Positions 1 through 8,604 of a DNA stretch of 64,000 bases are shown piece by piece (position 1 is the stretch's first letter; every line of letters begins with the position of its first letter). The translations under genes were made by a program, and so were the position numbers. Source of the DNA: Acidobacteriota bacterium (GTDB lineage Bacteria > Acidobacteriota > Vicinamibacteria > Vicinamibacterales > CAVVIG01); contig JADZED010000039.1 in NCBI GenBank assembly GCA_020850715.1, positions 1 through 64,000 of the forward strand. The letters run 5' to 3'. The notes beneath the pieces are model-generated. The model worked only from the letters and a program-made list of their open reading frames with translations, did not search any database and was not told the origin of the DNA.

Positions 1-1095
1 CTTCTCGTCGGTCACGTCGATGATCCGGGCCCAGCCCCACGGCGCCGCCGCGTTGGTGCCCATGGTCTCGTCCTCGCAGATCACGTACTGCCGCCCCTTG
101 ATCGTCACGTAGGCCGACGAGTGCGTGCCGCCGAAGTTCTCCGGCGGGCCCCAGTTGAACGAGCTGATCCGGCGGATCTTCGGCGCCGGCCGCCGCTCCT
201 GCACCTCCGAGGTGTCGAGGATCGTGAGCCCCTGGTGCCGTACGCCGTCGATCGTCCAGCTCGAGTTCGTGTAGGCGCGCGTCCCCTCCTCGTTCACGTC
301 CAGATCGTGCATGCCGCTCTTGGGCATGCCCGGCTCGTCGCCCAGGCTCCAGCTCGCGATCTGCTTCGGGCTCTGGAGATCGCCGATGTCGATCGCCAGC
401 AGCGCCGGCGGGCGATCCTGGTTCCCCTGGCCGCGTCCGCCCGGCGCGGCGGCCGCTCCGCCGCCCGGAGCCTGACCGGGCGGCGTCGCCCAACTGGTGA
501 CGCTCACGTAGACCGTGTTGCCGTCTGCGGCACTCCGGTGCTCGTGCGTCACCATGTTGCCGAAGTCGTAGGTGCCGACGCGCACCGGCGTCTTGCAGTC
601 GGCCGACGCGTCGTAGATCTGCAGCTGGCTCGGGCCGGGCGGGTCGCCGTACGGCGTCTTCGGATGCCGGAACGGCATCACGATCACGATCTTCCGCCGC
701 TCGTTGGCCTCGACCTGCGATTCGCGCGTGCCCGGCGTGCCCGGCATCAGCTTCACCAGCTCGGGGTTCTTCGGGCTGGTCGCGTCGATGACCGCCATCC
801 CCATCAGCGGATCATGGCCGCCGAAGTAGGCCGAGACGTAGGCGCAGTCGCCGATCCAGCCCAGATTGCCGTTCTCGCCGCGGTTCTGGATGTCCTGCTG
901 CCCGACCAGCCGCATGTTCCACGTGTAGGGCTTCTGCGAGCGGCCGCTGTCCTGATCCGCCTTCGGCACCTGCCCCTGCAGCGCAGGCGCCGCCTTCGTC
1001 GTCTCCTGCTGCGCGGGCTGCGCCTGCTCCTGCCGCGCGCAGCCGCTCATCGCCACGGCCGCAGACAACAAGCCTATCCCGATCACGTGTCGCAT
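1..1095 (-). CDS. LVIVD-type propeller lipoprotein, copy 1 (3' end beyond window)
   Basis: The protein begins at the ATG at 1095, behind the Shine-Dalgarno sequence AAGGAGAGAG, and reads open for 365 codons to the window edge, so about the last 110 residues are missing. The N-terminus is a lipoprotein signal ending in the lipobox AMSGC (Cys19). The mature part is close to the complete copies at 1212-2699 and 3292-4728, with the shared stretches GQQDIQNRGENGN, PGTPGTRESQVEA and GMHDLDVN. A glycine/proline-rich loop (APGGGAAAPGGRGQG) is longer here than in the sister copies. Repeated LVKLM, AIDI and ILD-type strands fit an LVIVD or selenium-binding-like beta-propeller, inferred from repeat pattern only. 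The catalytic role, if any, is unknown. The lipobox predicts anchoring in an envelope membrane. Confidence 0.8.
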   Translation of the reverse strand, partial: MRHVIGIGLLSAAVAMSGCARQEQAQPAQQETTKAAPALQGQVPKADQDSGRSQKPYTWNMRLVGQQDIQNRGENGNLGWIGDCAYVSAYFGGHDPLMGMAVIDATSPKNPELVKLMPGTPGTRESQVEANERRKIVIVMPFRHPKTPYGDPPGPSQLQIYDASADCKTPVRVGTYDFGNMVTHEHRSAADGNTVYVSVTSWATPPGQAPGGGAAAAPGGRGQGNQDRPPALLAIDIGDLQSPKQIASWSLGDEPGMPKSGMHDLDVNEEGTRAYTNSSWTIDGVRHQGLTILDTSEVQERRPAPKIRRISSFNWGPPENFGGTHSSAYVTIKGRQYVICEDETMGTNAAAPWGWARIIDVTDEK

Positions 1096-1211
1096 GGGAC
1101 TCTCTCCTTGAACAGGTGGTCCAAGGGGACCAATTATCGACGATCGCATACGGGGCGCACGTCAGGAATCCATGAGGAACCCTCGGGGATCCTTCCGTGC
1201 GCCCGGAGCGA

Positions 1212-2699
1212 TCAGTGCGCGGCCGGGGTGGCCGGGCGGAGCGGATTGTCGACCAGCTCCGCAATCATGAAACCGTTGAAGAGGCTGTTGAACCAGATGT
1301 GCCCGGTCTCGGGCCGGTAGCGGATGAACGAGTAGACGTAGTCCACCTTGTTGTTGGGATAGGAGTCGGAGACGGCCAGCTTGGTGTCGGTCCGCGCCCC
1401 CGGGATGTAGTAGCCGATCTCCCTCGGCAGGTACGGGTCGCGGATGTCCCACGCCCGCAAGCCCGATGAATACCACGAGAAGAAGACCAGCGAGGCGTTG
1501 TGGCGATCGTCGACGCCCAGGTAGTGCGCCCCGTAATACGCCTTGTCGGGATTGGTCTCCGCCCCGTACTGCGCCTCCGACGCCTCCATCTTGATCGTCG
1601 AGATCTGCAGCGGGTACTTCTCGTCGGTCACGTCGAGGATCCGCGCCCAGCCCCATGGCGCCGAGGCGTTGGTGCCCATGGTCTCGTCCTCGCAGATCAC
1701 ATACTGCCGCCCCTTGATCGTCACGTAGGCCGAGGAGTGCGTACCGCCGAAATTCTCCGGCGGCCCCCAGTTGAACGAGCTGATCCGGCGGATCTTCGGG
1801 TTCGGCCGCCGCTCCTGCACCTCCGAGATGTCGAGGATGCTGAGCCCCTGGTGCCGCACGCCGTCGATGATCCAGCGGGTGTTGGTGTACGCGCGCGTCC
1901 CCTCGTCGTTGACGTCGAGGTCGTGCATCCCGCTCTTGGGCATGCCCGGCTCCTCGCTCAAGTCCCAGGTCGTGATCAGCTTCGGGTGCGCCAGATCGGC
2001 GATGTCGATGGCGTACAGCGTCTCGCCCGGGTCGCGCTCGCCGGGCTGCACGACGCCGGTGCCAGAGCGCGAGACGTAGACCGTGTTGCCATCGGCGCTG
2101 ATCCGGTGCTCGTGGGTGACGACGTCGCCGAAGTCGTAGGTGCCGACGCGCACCGGCGCCTTGCAGTCGGCCGAGGCGTCGTAGATCTGCAGCTGGCTCG
2201 GCCCGGGCGGATCGCCGTAGGGCGTCTTCGGGTGCCGGAACGGCATCACGACGACGATCTTCCGCGCCTCGTTTGCTTCAACCTGCGATTCGCGCGTGCC
2301 GGGCGTGCCCGGCATCAGCTTCACCAGCTCGGGGTTCTTCGGATTCGACGCGTCGATGACCGCCATCCCCATCAGCGGATCGTGGCCGCCAAAGTACGCC
2401 GACACGTACGCGCAGTCGCCGATCCAGCCGAGGTTGCCGTTCTCGCCGCGGTTCTGAATGTCCTGCTGCCCGACCAGCCGCATGTTCCACATGTAGGGCT
2501 GCTGCGAGCGGCCGCTCTCCTGGTCGGCGAGCGGCACCTGTCCCTGGAGCGCCGGCTCCTTCAGCGAATCGGCCGCCTTCTGCTGCGGCGGCGCCTGCTC
2601 GGGCCGGCCACACGCGACCAGCGAGAGCGACAGCGCGGTGACCATGGCCGACGACGGCCATGCGCGACGTGCGAAGCCATTGCGTGATGTGATTCTCAT
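1212..2699 (-). CDS. LVIVD-type propeller lipoprotein, copy 2 (complete)
   Basis: This is a full-length member (495 aa) of the tandem family. The signal peptide has a basic n-region and the lipobox SLVAC (Cys30). The start at 2699 has only a weak GAGG ribosome site, and an internal ATG at residue 19 would also leave a usable signal, so the exact start is uncertain. The body carries blade-like repeats (PELVKLM, LQIYD, LYAIDIAD, LSILDISE, ARILDVTD) and ends in FNSLFNGFMIAEL followed by DNPLR, a C-terminus shared by all copies. His/Asp-rich spots such as THEHR and GMHDLD recur in every copy and may bind a metal or ligand, but no catalytic family signature is recognised. It lies 116 bp downstream of the start of copy 1 in transcription order and is probably co-expressed with its neighbours. 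Function is unknown. Confidence 0.82.
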   Translation of the reverse strand: MRITSRNGFARRAWPSSAMVTALSLSLVACGRPEQAPPQQKAADSLKEPALQGQVPLADQESGRSQQPYMWNMRLVGQQDIQNRGENGNLGWIGDCAYVSAYFGGHDPLMGMAVIDASNPKNPELVKLMPGTPGTRESQVEANEARKIVVVMPFRHPKTPYGDPPGPSQLQIYDASADCKAPVRVGTYDFGDVVTHEHRISADGNTVYVSRSGTGVVQPGERDPGETLYAIDIADLAHPKLITTWDLSEEPGMPKSGMHDLDVNDEGTRAYTNTRWIIDGVRHQGLSILDISEVQERRPNPKIRRISSFNWGPPENFGGTHSSAYVTIKGRQYVICEDETMGTNASAPWGWARILDVTDEKYPLQISTIKMEASEAQYGAETNPDKAYYGAHYLGVDDRHNASLVFFSWYSSGLRAWDIRDPYLPREIGYYIPGARTDTKLAVSDSYPNNKVDYVYSFIRYRPETGHIWFNSLFNGFMIAELVDNPLRPATPAAH

Positions 2700-2806
2700 A
2701 GCCTCGAATTCCCCGACAGATTGCCGAGTGAAGACTGCTGGTTGCCGATATCCGGGGTCCCGATTCTCCGTTCAGAAGTCCAGGCTCTTCGCGCCTGGCG
2801 CTGCAG

Positions 2807-3166
2807 TCACCCGGCCTTCAGTTTCCCGAAGCCGACGGCTTCCGCAGCGGGTTGTCGACGAGCTCTGCGATCATGAAACCGTTGAACAGGCTGTTGAACC
2901 GAGACGTAGGCGCAGTCGCCGATCCAGCCGAGGTTGCCGTTCTCCCCGCGGTTCTGGATGTCCTGCTGCCCCACCAGCCGCATGTTCCACATGTAGGGCT
3001 GCTGCGAGCGGCCGCTGTCCTGATCGGCCTTCGACACCTGCCCTTGCAGCCCGGTCTCCTCCAGCGACGCCACCGCCGCCGGCTGCGCCGACTGCTCGGC
3101 CCGCTCTCCGCAGCCGAAGGCGAAGACCGCCGCCGCGAGCACGCCCGCATGAATCAGTGTTCGCAT
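2807..3166 (-). pseudogene. LVIVD-type propeller lipoprotein, copy 3 (internal deletion)
   Basis: The gene starts normally: ATG at 3166 behind GGGAGAGGCG, lipoprotein signal with Cys19, then the family N-terminus up to CAYVS (about 88 residues). At about 2899-2900 it jumps directly to DNA that encodes the family C-terminus (FNSLFNGFMIAEL, DNPLR). Roughly 370 codons are missing relative to copies 2 and 4. The join changes reading frame: the original tail is read only in another frame that stops at 2818, while the frame opened by the start codon continues through out-of-frame sequence to a stop at 2807 and would give a 119-residue product. Parent sequences on the two sides share only CC at the join, which fits deletion or recombination between tandem copies. 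A short secreted lipopeptide could still be made, but a propeller could not. Confidence 0.88.
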
Positions 3167-3291
3167 CGCCTCTCCCATCCTGCTGCCGGATCGGTGTGCT
3201 GCACCGAAGATGCCCCGCCGCGGCCGGAGAGCGTCGGCGCCAGCCGCCGGCGGCGCGTCAGGGCCCGGCGGCCCCGCACGCCGCATCCGCC

Positions 3292-4728
3292 TCAATTGCC
3301 CGACGCCGGCGCGGCCTGTCGGAGCGGATTGTCGATCAGTTCCGCGATCATGAAACCGTTGAACAGACTGTTGAACCAGATGTGCCCCGTCTCCGGGCGA
3401 TACCGGATGAACGAGTACACATAGTCCACCTTGTTGTTCGGGTACCCGGAGCCGACGGCGAGCTTCGTGTCGAGACGCGCACCGGGAATGTACCAGCCGA
3501 TCTCCTTCGGCAGATACGGATCGCGGATGTCCCACGCGCGCAGGCCCGAGGAGTACCACGAGAAAAACGCCAGCGAGGCGTTGTGGCGATCGTCGACCCC
3601 GAGGTAGTGCGCGCCGTAATACGCCTTGTCGGGATTGGTCTGTTCGGCGAAGCGCTGCTCGGCGGCCTCGAGGGTGATCGTCGAGATCTGCAGCGGGTAC
3701 TTCTCGTCGGTCACGTCGAGGATGCGTCCCCATCCCCACGGCGCGGCCGCGCTGGCGCCCATCGTCTCGTCGAGGCAGATCACGTACTGGCGCCCCTTGA
3801 TGGTCACGTACTCCGAGGAGTGCGTGCCGCCGAAGTTCTCCGGCGGGCCCCAGTTGAACGAGCTGATGCGCCGCATCGTCGGGTTCGGCCGGCGCTGCTG
3901 CACCTCCGACGTGTCGAGGATCGTCAGCCCCTGGTGCCGCACCCCGTCGATCGTCCAGCTCGTATTCGTGTAGGCGCGCGTCCCCTCGTCGTTCACGTCG
4001 AGATCGTGCATGCCGCTCTGCGGCATGCCGGGCTCGTCGGCGAGATCCCACCGCGCCACTTCCGCCGGCTTCGACAGATCCGCGATGTCCACCGCGATGA
4101 TCGACGGCTCGGCCGCGCCGTCGCGGCCGCCCACCGACGCGTAGACGGTCCGGCCGTCGGCGCTGATGCGATGCTCGTGCGTGACGATGTCGCCGAAGTC
4201 GAAGGTGCCGACGCGGATCGGGTTCTTGCAGTCCTGCGATGCGTCGTAGATCTGCAACTGGCTGGGGCCGGGCGGATCGCCGTACGGCGTCTTCGGATGG
4301 CGGAACGGCATCACGATGACGATCTTCCGCCCTTCGTGCGCTTCGACCTGCGATTCGCGCGTGCCCGGCGTGCCCGGCATCAGCTTCACCAGCTCGGGAT
4401 TCTTCGGGTTCGACGCGTCGACGACCGCCATCCCCATCAGCGGATCGTTGCCGCCGTAATAGGCGGCGACATACGCGCAGTCGCCGATCCATCCGAGATT
4501 GCCGTTCTCGCCGCGGTTCTGGATGTCCTGCTGCCCGATCAGCCGCATGTTGAAGCTGTAGGGCTGCTGGGAGCGGCCGCTCTGCTGATCGGCGAGCGGC
4601 ACCTGCCCGACGACTCCGCCGGCCCCGGCCCCGGGGTCCGGCGTCGCCGGCGGCTGCGGCGACTCCTGCGTGCAGCCGGCACCCAGCATCACGATCGACA
4701 GTACGCCCGTACCAATCGCATATCGCAT
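3292..4728 (-). CDS. LVIVD-type propeller lipoprotein, copy 4 (complete, promoter-proximal)
   Basis: This complete 478-residue copy is first in transcription order. The ATG at 4728 follows GGGGAGAG, and the signal ends at the lipobox GAGC (Cys19). A Gly/Pro-rich linker of about 20 residues leads into the conserved body (GQVPLADQQSGRSQQPYSFN, DCAYVAAYYGG, PFRHPKTPYGDPPGPSQLQI). It differs from copy 2 in the variable loop after the THEHR motif (SVGGRDGAAEPS) and in scattered substitutions, so the copies are diverged paralogs and not recent identical duplicates. Family and function are as for the other copies: a secreted, lipid-anchored beta-propeller of LVIVD type, assigned from internal repeats, with no known substrate. 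Confidence 0.82.
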   Translation of the reverse strand: MRYAIGTGVLSIVMLGAGCTQESPQPPATPDPGAGAGGVVGQVPLADQQSGRSQQPYSFNMRLIGQQDIQNRGENGNLGWIGDCAYVAAYYGGNDPLMGMAVVDASNPKNPELVKLMPGTPGTRESQVEAHEGRKIVIVMPFRHPKTPYGDPPGPSQLQIYDASQDCKNPIRVGTFDFGDIVTHEHRISADGRTVYASVGGRDGAAEPSIIAVDIADLSKPAEVARWDLADEPGMPQSGMHDLDVNDEGTRAYTNTSWTIDGVRHQGLTILDTSEVQQRRPNPTMRRISSFNWGPPENFGGTHSSEYVTIKGRQYVICLDETMGASAAAPWGWGRILDVTDEKYPLQISTITLEAAEQRFAEQTNPDKAYYGAHYLGVDDRHNASLAFFSWYSSGLRAWDIRDPYLPKEIGWYIPGARLDTKLAVGSGYPNNKVDYVYSFIRYRPETGHIWFNSLFNGFMIAELIDNPLRQAAPASGN

Positions 4729-4788
4729 GGCACTCTCCCCGCCTGATGACGGAATTCCGGCGCTGCCTCCCCGGGGAACGACGCGCGC

Positions 4789-4817
4789 AGTCTACACCTG
4801 CATGCCGTTGTCAACAA
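4789..4817 (-). promoter_or_regulatory. Candidate sigma-70 promoter for the LVIVD array
   Basis: On the minus strand TTGTTG (4817-4812) and TAGACT (4794-4789) are separated by 17 bp. An overlapping TTGACA sits at 4814-4809 but with only 14 bp spacing. Transcription would start about 55 bp before the ATG at 4728. The rest of the 264 bp gap 4729-4992 shows no gene or clear signal. Confidence 0.3.
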
Positions 4818-4992
4818 TACGTTTTCCTGAGACCCTCCTCAGCAACCGCCGGCCGAGCCCCCTCGATTCAATCTGATACATTCATAGGGAACCCGCCGGA
4901 CGCTCGTCCACGCAGGTGCGCCTGTCGTTGCACACCGGTCGCGTCAGGCCAGCCGTCGCAGGCGACGATCGTTCCTTGATAGGATACGCAGC

Positions 4993-5559
4993 ATGACGCG
5001 AACAGCAGCGGGACTGGCTCTTTCGGTGGGACTGGCGGCGGCGCTGGCCGTCGTGGGATGCGGCGGCGAACAGGTGGCGCCCGGGGCGATCACGGCCGAG
5101 ACGGCGCCGGCCAACACCCCGGCGATGATGCCCGAGGGCGCCATGGGCCACGGAACCCACGACCCGAAGCACGGCGGCGTCGTCCTCATGAGCGACGCCT
5201 ATCATTTCGAAGTGGTCGCCAAGCCGAGCGGCGCCTACGAGATCTACTTCACCGACATGGCGCGCAACGATCTGCCGGCGACGATCGCGAAGACGGTGAC
5301 GCTCACGATCAAGCGGCCGGCGGGCGCGCCGCCCGAGACGATTCCGCTGAAGGTGAACGACACGGGCGAGGCGTGGGTCGGCAGCGGCAAGCCGGTCGAC
5401 GACCTGCAGAACACGCTGGTCGGGGTGGAGTACCTGGGGAAGACCGCAGAGAAGCCGTATCAGATGGACGTGCCGTTCTATGCGACGCAGCCCGGTGCGA
5501 CCGCGCCTGGGGCGACGCCGGCGCCAGGCGCCCCGCCGCCCGCGCTGGCGAGACCCTGA
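4993..5559 (+). CDS. Small lipoprotein with a His-rich HGG motif
   Basis: This is a 188-residue exported protein with a lipoprotein signal ending in AVVGC (Cys23). The segment from about residue 48 reads MGHGTHDPKHGGVVLMSD and is followed by YHFEVV, giving five histidines and an HGG turn. Similar HGG...HFE segments occur in periplasmic proteins and in some RND adaptors linked to metal handling; that resemblance is recalled by pattern, not tested. The middle (about residues 70-150) looks like a small beta domain (VTLTIKRPAG, IPLKVND), and the C-terminus is a low-complexity Pro/Ala/Gly tail. The gene stands alone on the plus strand, divergent from the LVIVD array and convergent with the ABC operon. 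A metal-binding envelope lipoprotein is plausible but unproven. Confidence 0.7.
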   Translation: MTRTAAGLALSVGLAAALAVVGCGGEQVAPGAITAETAPANTPAMMPEGAMGHGTHDPKHGGVVLMSDAYHFEVVAKPSGAYEIYFTDMARNDLPATIAKTVTLTIKRPAGAPPETIPLKVNDTGEAWVGSGKPVDDLQNTLVGVEYLGKTAEKPYQMDVPFYATQPGATAPGATPAPGAPPPALARP

Positions 5560-5601
5560 TCTTGGGGGGGAGCGCTGAGGCCTGAGAACTCGGGAAAACC
5601 A

Positions 5602-5666
5602 GGGAAGCCAGGGATTCGGAGACCTGAAGATGCCGAATCCCCAAGCCCTCACATTCCCTGGCTTCC
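5602..5666. terminator. Inverted repeat between convergent genes
   Basis: Arms GGGATTCGG (5611-5619) and CCGAATCCC (5633-5641) form a 9 bp inner stem. Outer arms GGGAAGCCA (5602-5610) and TGGCTTCCC (5658-5666) can extend it across a 16-base bulge, or pair alternatively as a 13 bp stem GGGAAGCCAGGGA with TCCCTGGCTTCCC. It sits between the converging ends at 5559 and 5699, so it may terminate transcription from both sides. There is no strong T tract. Confidence 0.5.
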
Positions 5667-5698
5667 CAGATTCCCCAATCGCTGCTTTCTTCCCTGCC

Positions 5699-7066
5699 CT
5701 ATTCGTATCTGAGCGCGTCGATCGGGTCCAGCTGCGACGCGCGCCGCGCCGGGTAGAATCCGAAGAACACGCCCACCGCGCCGGCGATGCCGAACGCGAG
5801 CAGCACGGCGCCGGGGGAGACCCGCGTCGGCCACTCGAGGAACTGCGTCACCACGGCCGAGGCGACGAAACCGAGCACGATCCCCACCGCACCGCCGAGC
5901 AGGCCGAGCGTCACCGCCTCCACCAGGAACTGCAGCAGCACGTGGCGCTTCTTGGCGCCTACCGAGCGGCGGATGCCGATCTCGCGCGTCCGCTCGGTGA
6001 CTGACACCAGCATGATGTTCATGATGCCGATGCCGCCGACGATGAGCGCGATGGCCGCCGTCGTGGCGAGCAGCGCCGTCATCGTCGAGCCGGCGCGGCT
6101 CAGCGTGCCGGCCATCTCGTCGAGGTTCGCCTGGTCGACCTTCGGCATGTTCGCGAGGACGAACGCCGCGACCGACGTGTAGAGCCCCTTGGTGAGCGCT
6201 TCGGCCGCCTGCGTCTTCACGGTGAAGTCGTCGGGGACGGTGGCGCTGTAGGCGCCGGGCCCCTGCAGGCCGAAGGTCGCGGTGCCCTTGCCCTGCCGGC
6301 CGCTGTCCAGACCATGGCGCTCGCGCAGCAGCGGCGTGATTTCCGCTGCGATGCGCGTCGCCTCGCCGGCGCGCACCGCCGCGACCGTGATCTGGTGGAT
6401 GTTGGTCATCTTCAGCGCCTTCTGCAGCGTCGTATACGGGACAAACGCCATCTCGATCTCGTCGGCGTCGGTGGTGCCGGCGAGGCCGACCACCCGGAAG
6501 CGCTGGTCCTTGATGACGACCTCCTTGCCGATCGGATTGACGCCGCGCCCGAACACGCGTTCGCTCGTCACGGTCGCCAGGACCGCGACCGGAGCGCCCC
6601 CCTCCACGTCGTCCTGCGTGAAGAAGTCGCCCTCCTGCATCCGCGGCCACGCGTGCATCTCGGGGTAGTACCCCAGCGTGCCGAGGATCTGCGTGTAGGT
6701 GCGCTGGTCGCTCTTCTCGCCGTTGGCGACCCAGCCGCGCAGCCGCACCTCGGGGGCCGAGTGCTCGACGCCGGCGATCTTGCCGATTGCGAGCGCGTCG
6801 TCGACCGTCAGCGTGTCGGCGGCGCCGCGCCCTTCCTGCAGGCCCAGTTCGATGCCGCCGCGCGAGTAGTTGCCCGCCGACACCTTGACCAGGTTCGTGC
6901 CGGCCGACTGGACATCCTCGGAGACGGTCTCCTTGGCGCCGTTGCCGAGGGCGATCATCGTGATGACGGCGGCGACGCCGATCATCATGCCGAGCATGGT
7001 GAGCGCCGTGCGCAGCTTGTGCCGGCCGAGCGCCTTGATGGCGATGCGAAGGCTGGTGGCCAGCAT
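5699..7066 (-). CDS. MacB/FtsX-family ABC transporter permease (second)
   Basis: This 455-residue permease has the MacB layout: an N-terminal transmembrane segment within about residues 15-40 (ALTMLGMMIGVAAVITMIAL), a large periplasmic domain (about 45-330) and three C-terminal membrane segments with the conserved FtsX stretch IMLVSVTERTREIGIRRSVG. The ATG at 7066 shares its A with the TAA stop of the preceding permease (TAATG), so the two are translationally coupled. With the ATPase at 8601-9362 it makes an ATPase-permease-permease export unit. MacB-like systems work as mechanotransmitters moving periplasmic substrates or lipoproteins; the substrate here is unknown, and no adaptor gene is adjacent. 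The two permeases are homologous but clearly diverged, so they may form a heterodimer. Confidence 0.88.
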   Translation of the reverse strand: MLATSLRIAIKALGRHKLRTALTMLGMMIGVAAVITMIALGNGAKETVSEDVQSAGTNLVKVSAGNYSRGGIELGLQEGRGAADTLTVDDALAIGKIAGVEHSAPEVRLRGWVANGEKSDQRTYTQILGTLGYYPEMHAWPRMQEGDFFTQDDVEGGAPVAVLATVTSERVFGRGVNPIGKEVVIKDQRFRVVGLAGTTDADEIEMAFVPYTTLQKALKMTNIHQITVAAVRAGEATRIAAEITPLLRERHGLDSGRQGKGTATFGLQGPGAYSATVPDDFTVKTQAAEALTKGLYTSVAAFVLANMPKVDQANLDEMAGTLSRAGSTMTALLATTAAIALIVGGIGIMNIMLVSVTERTREIGIRRSVGAKKRHVLLQFLVEAVTLGLLGGAVGIVLGFVASAVVTQFLEWPTRVSPGAVLLAFGIAGAVGVFFGFYPARRASQLDPIDALRYE

Positions 7067-8604
7067 TACTCGTACCTCAGGGACTGGATGGGCAGCACCT
7101 TCGACGCCGTGCGCGCCGGGTAGTAGCCGAAGAACACCCCGACGGCGGCCGAGATGCCGAAGGCGAGGCCGATGGCGGTCGGCGAGACGGTCGTCGACCA
7201 GTTCATGACGCGTTCGATCGAGCTCGAGGCGATCAGCCCGATCGCGATGCCGGCGGCGCCGCCGATCACGCTGAGCGTCACCGCCTCGATGATGAACTGC
7301 CGGAGGACGTCGCGCGAGCGTGCGCCGACGGCGCGGCGGATGCCGATCTCGCGCGTCCGCTCGGTGACCGAGAGCATCATGATGTTCATGATGCCGATGC
7401 CGCCGACCAGCAGCGATACGGCGGCGACGCTGCCGAGCAGCGCCGTCATCGTGCGGCTCGCGCGCTCGAAGGTCTTGGCGAGCTGCTCGAGCGTGATCTT
7501 GTCGAGCTCCGCGGCATTGCCGGCGATCGCGCGCTGCACGCCGGGCGGCATCGAACCGCCCGCCAGCGCCTTGCGCGCCTGCGACGCCACGGTGAAGTCG
7601 TCGGGCTCGCGCAGGCCGATGTTGTGGCGGAAGCGCAGGAGGTCGGTGACCTCCTTGGAGATGCGCGTGACGTCGCCGGTGTTCGACGCCGTCAGCGAGA
7701 TGTCGTTCAGCTTGGCGAGATTCAGCAGCCGCTGCAGCGTCGAGATCGGCACGTACACGGCGTCGAACTGCTCGTCGCCAATGGCCGCCCGGACCAGCGG
7801 GCTGCTGCTGCTCACCACGCCGGTCACCTGGAACGGCTGGTTGAAGATGTCGACCGTCTTGCCGACCGGGCTCTGCGCGCCGAACAGCTTCTCGGCGGCA
7901 ATGCTGCCGAGGACGACCACCTGCGCCGACTGATCGAGCTCCGCGCCGTTGAAATAGCGCCCCGTGTCGACCGCCCACGCACGGCGGATGAGCGGCAGAT
8001 CCAGGTCGGCGCCGTGCAGGCGGGTGAACCACTTCTGGTCGCCGAACACCGCGTGCACGTTCATGTGGATGCCCGACGAGACATACTGCACGCCTGCGAT
8101 CTTGCGGATCGCCTCGGTGTCGTCTCGCGTCAGCGTCGAGGCCGAGCCGAGGCCCGCCTCGGCATCGCCGAGCCGCTGGCTCGACGTCGGGTGATCGTGC
8201 GACGCCATCGGGTCGTCTTCCGGATGCGCGGCGGCCAGCCGCACCGCCGGCGCCTCGCCGTAATAGACCGCCGACTGCATCCGCGGCGCGAAGGTCTCCT
8301 CGAAGGGCCGATCCAGCCGCAGGCCGGGGTACCGATCCTCGGGGCGCAGGAACGCCTGCGGCTCGATGGCGCCGCCCGGGTCGACTTCGCTCTTCATCTG
8401 GTAGTTGCCCGCGGTGACGACGATCAGGTTCATGCCGGCGGCGCGGATCTGATCTTCGATGGCCGACTCGGCGCCCGTGCCCAGGGCGACCATCGCGAGC
8501 ACGGTGGCCACGCCGATCGTCATGCCGACCATCGTGAGGCCGGTCTGCAGCTTGTTGCGGCCGAGCGCCTTGAGCGCGACGTTGAAACTGGAGCTGAGGG
8601 TCAC
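7066..8604 (-). CDS. MacB/FtsX-family ABC transporter permease (first)
   Basis: This 512-residue permease opens with a membrane segment (TGLTMVGMTIGVATVLAMVA) and carries a MacB periplasmic core domain to about residue 390. Three membrane helices follow, with the FtsX signature IMMLSVTERTREIGIRRAVG. The GTG at 8604 overlaps the TGA of the ATPase gene (GTGA), the expected operon coupling; longer reading upstream is merely the antisense frame of the ATPase. It is about 57 residues longer than its partner, mostly in the periplasmic domain (about residues 50-130, with RLDRPFEETFAPRM), suggesting division of labour within a heterodimer. It acts in the inner membrane. Confidence 0.88.
   Translation of the reverse strand: MTLSSSFNVALKALGRNKLQTGLTMVGMTIGVATVLAMVALGTGAESAIEDQIRAAGMNLIVVTAGNYQMKSEVDPGGAIEPQAFLRPEDRYPGLRLDRPFEETFAPRMQSAVYYGEAPAVRLAAAHPEDDPMASHDHPTSSQRLGDAEAGLGSASTLTRDDTEAIRKIAGVQYVSSGIHMNVHAVFGDQKWFTRLHGADLDLPLIRRAWAVDTGRYFNGAELDQSAQVVVLGSIAAEKLFGAQSPVGKTVDIFNQPFQVTGVVSSSSPLVRAAIGDEQFDAVYVPISTLQRLLNLAKLNDISLTASNTGDVTRISKEVTDLLRFRHNIGLREPDDFTVASQARKALAGGSMPPGVQRAIAGNAAELDKITLEQLAKTFERASRTMTALLGSVAAVSLLVGGIGIMNIMMLSVTERTREIGIRRAVGARSRDVLRQFIIEAVTLSVIGGAAGIAIGLIASSSIERVMNWSTTVSPTAIGLAFGISAAVGVFFGYYPARTASKVLPIQSLRYE

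Noticed and set aside
2807-4492. 561-codon minus-strand frame reading through copy 4 into copy 3
   Set aside because: Only its last ~119 codons coincide with the copy 3 reading frame; the rest is an out-of-frame reading of copy 4.
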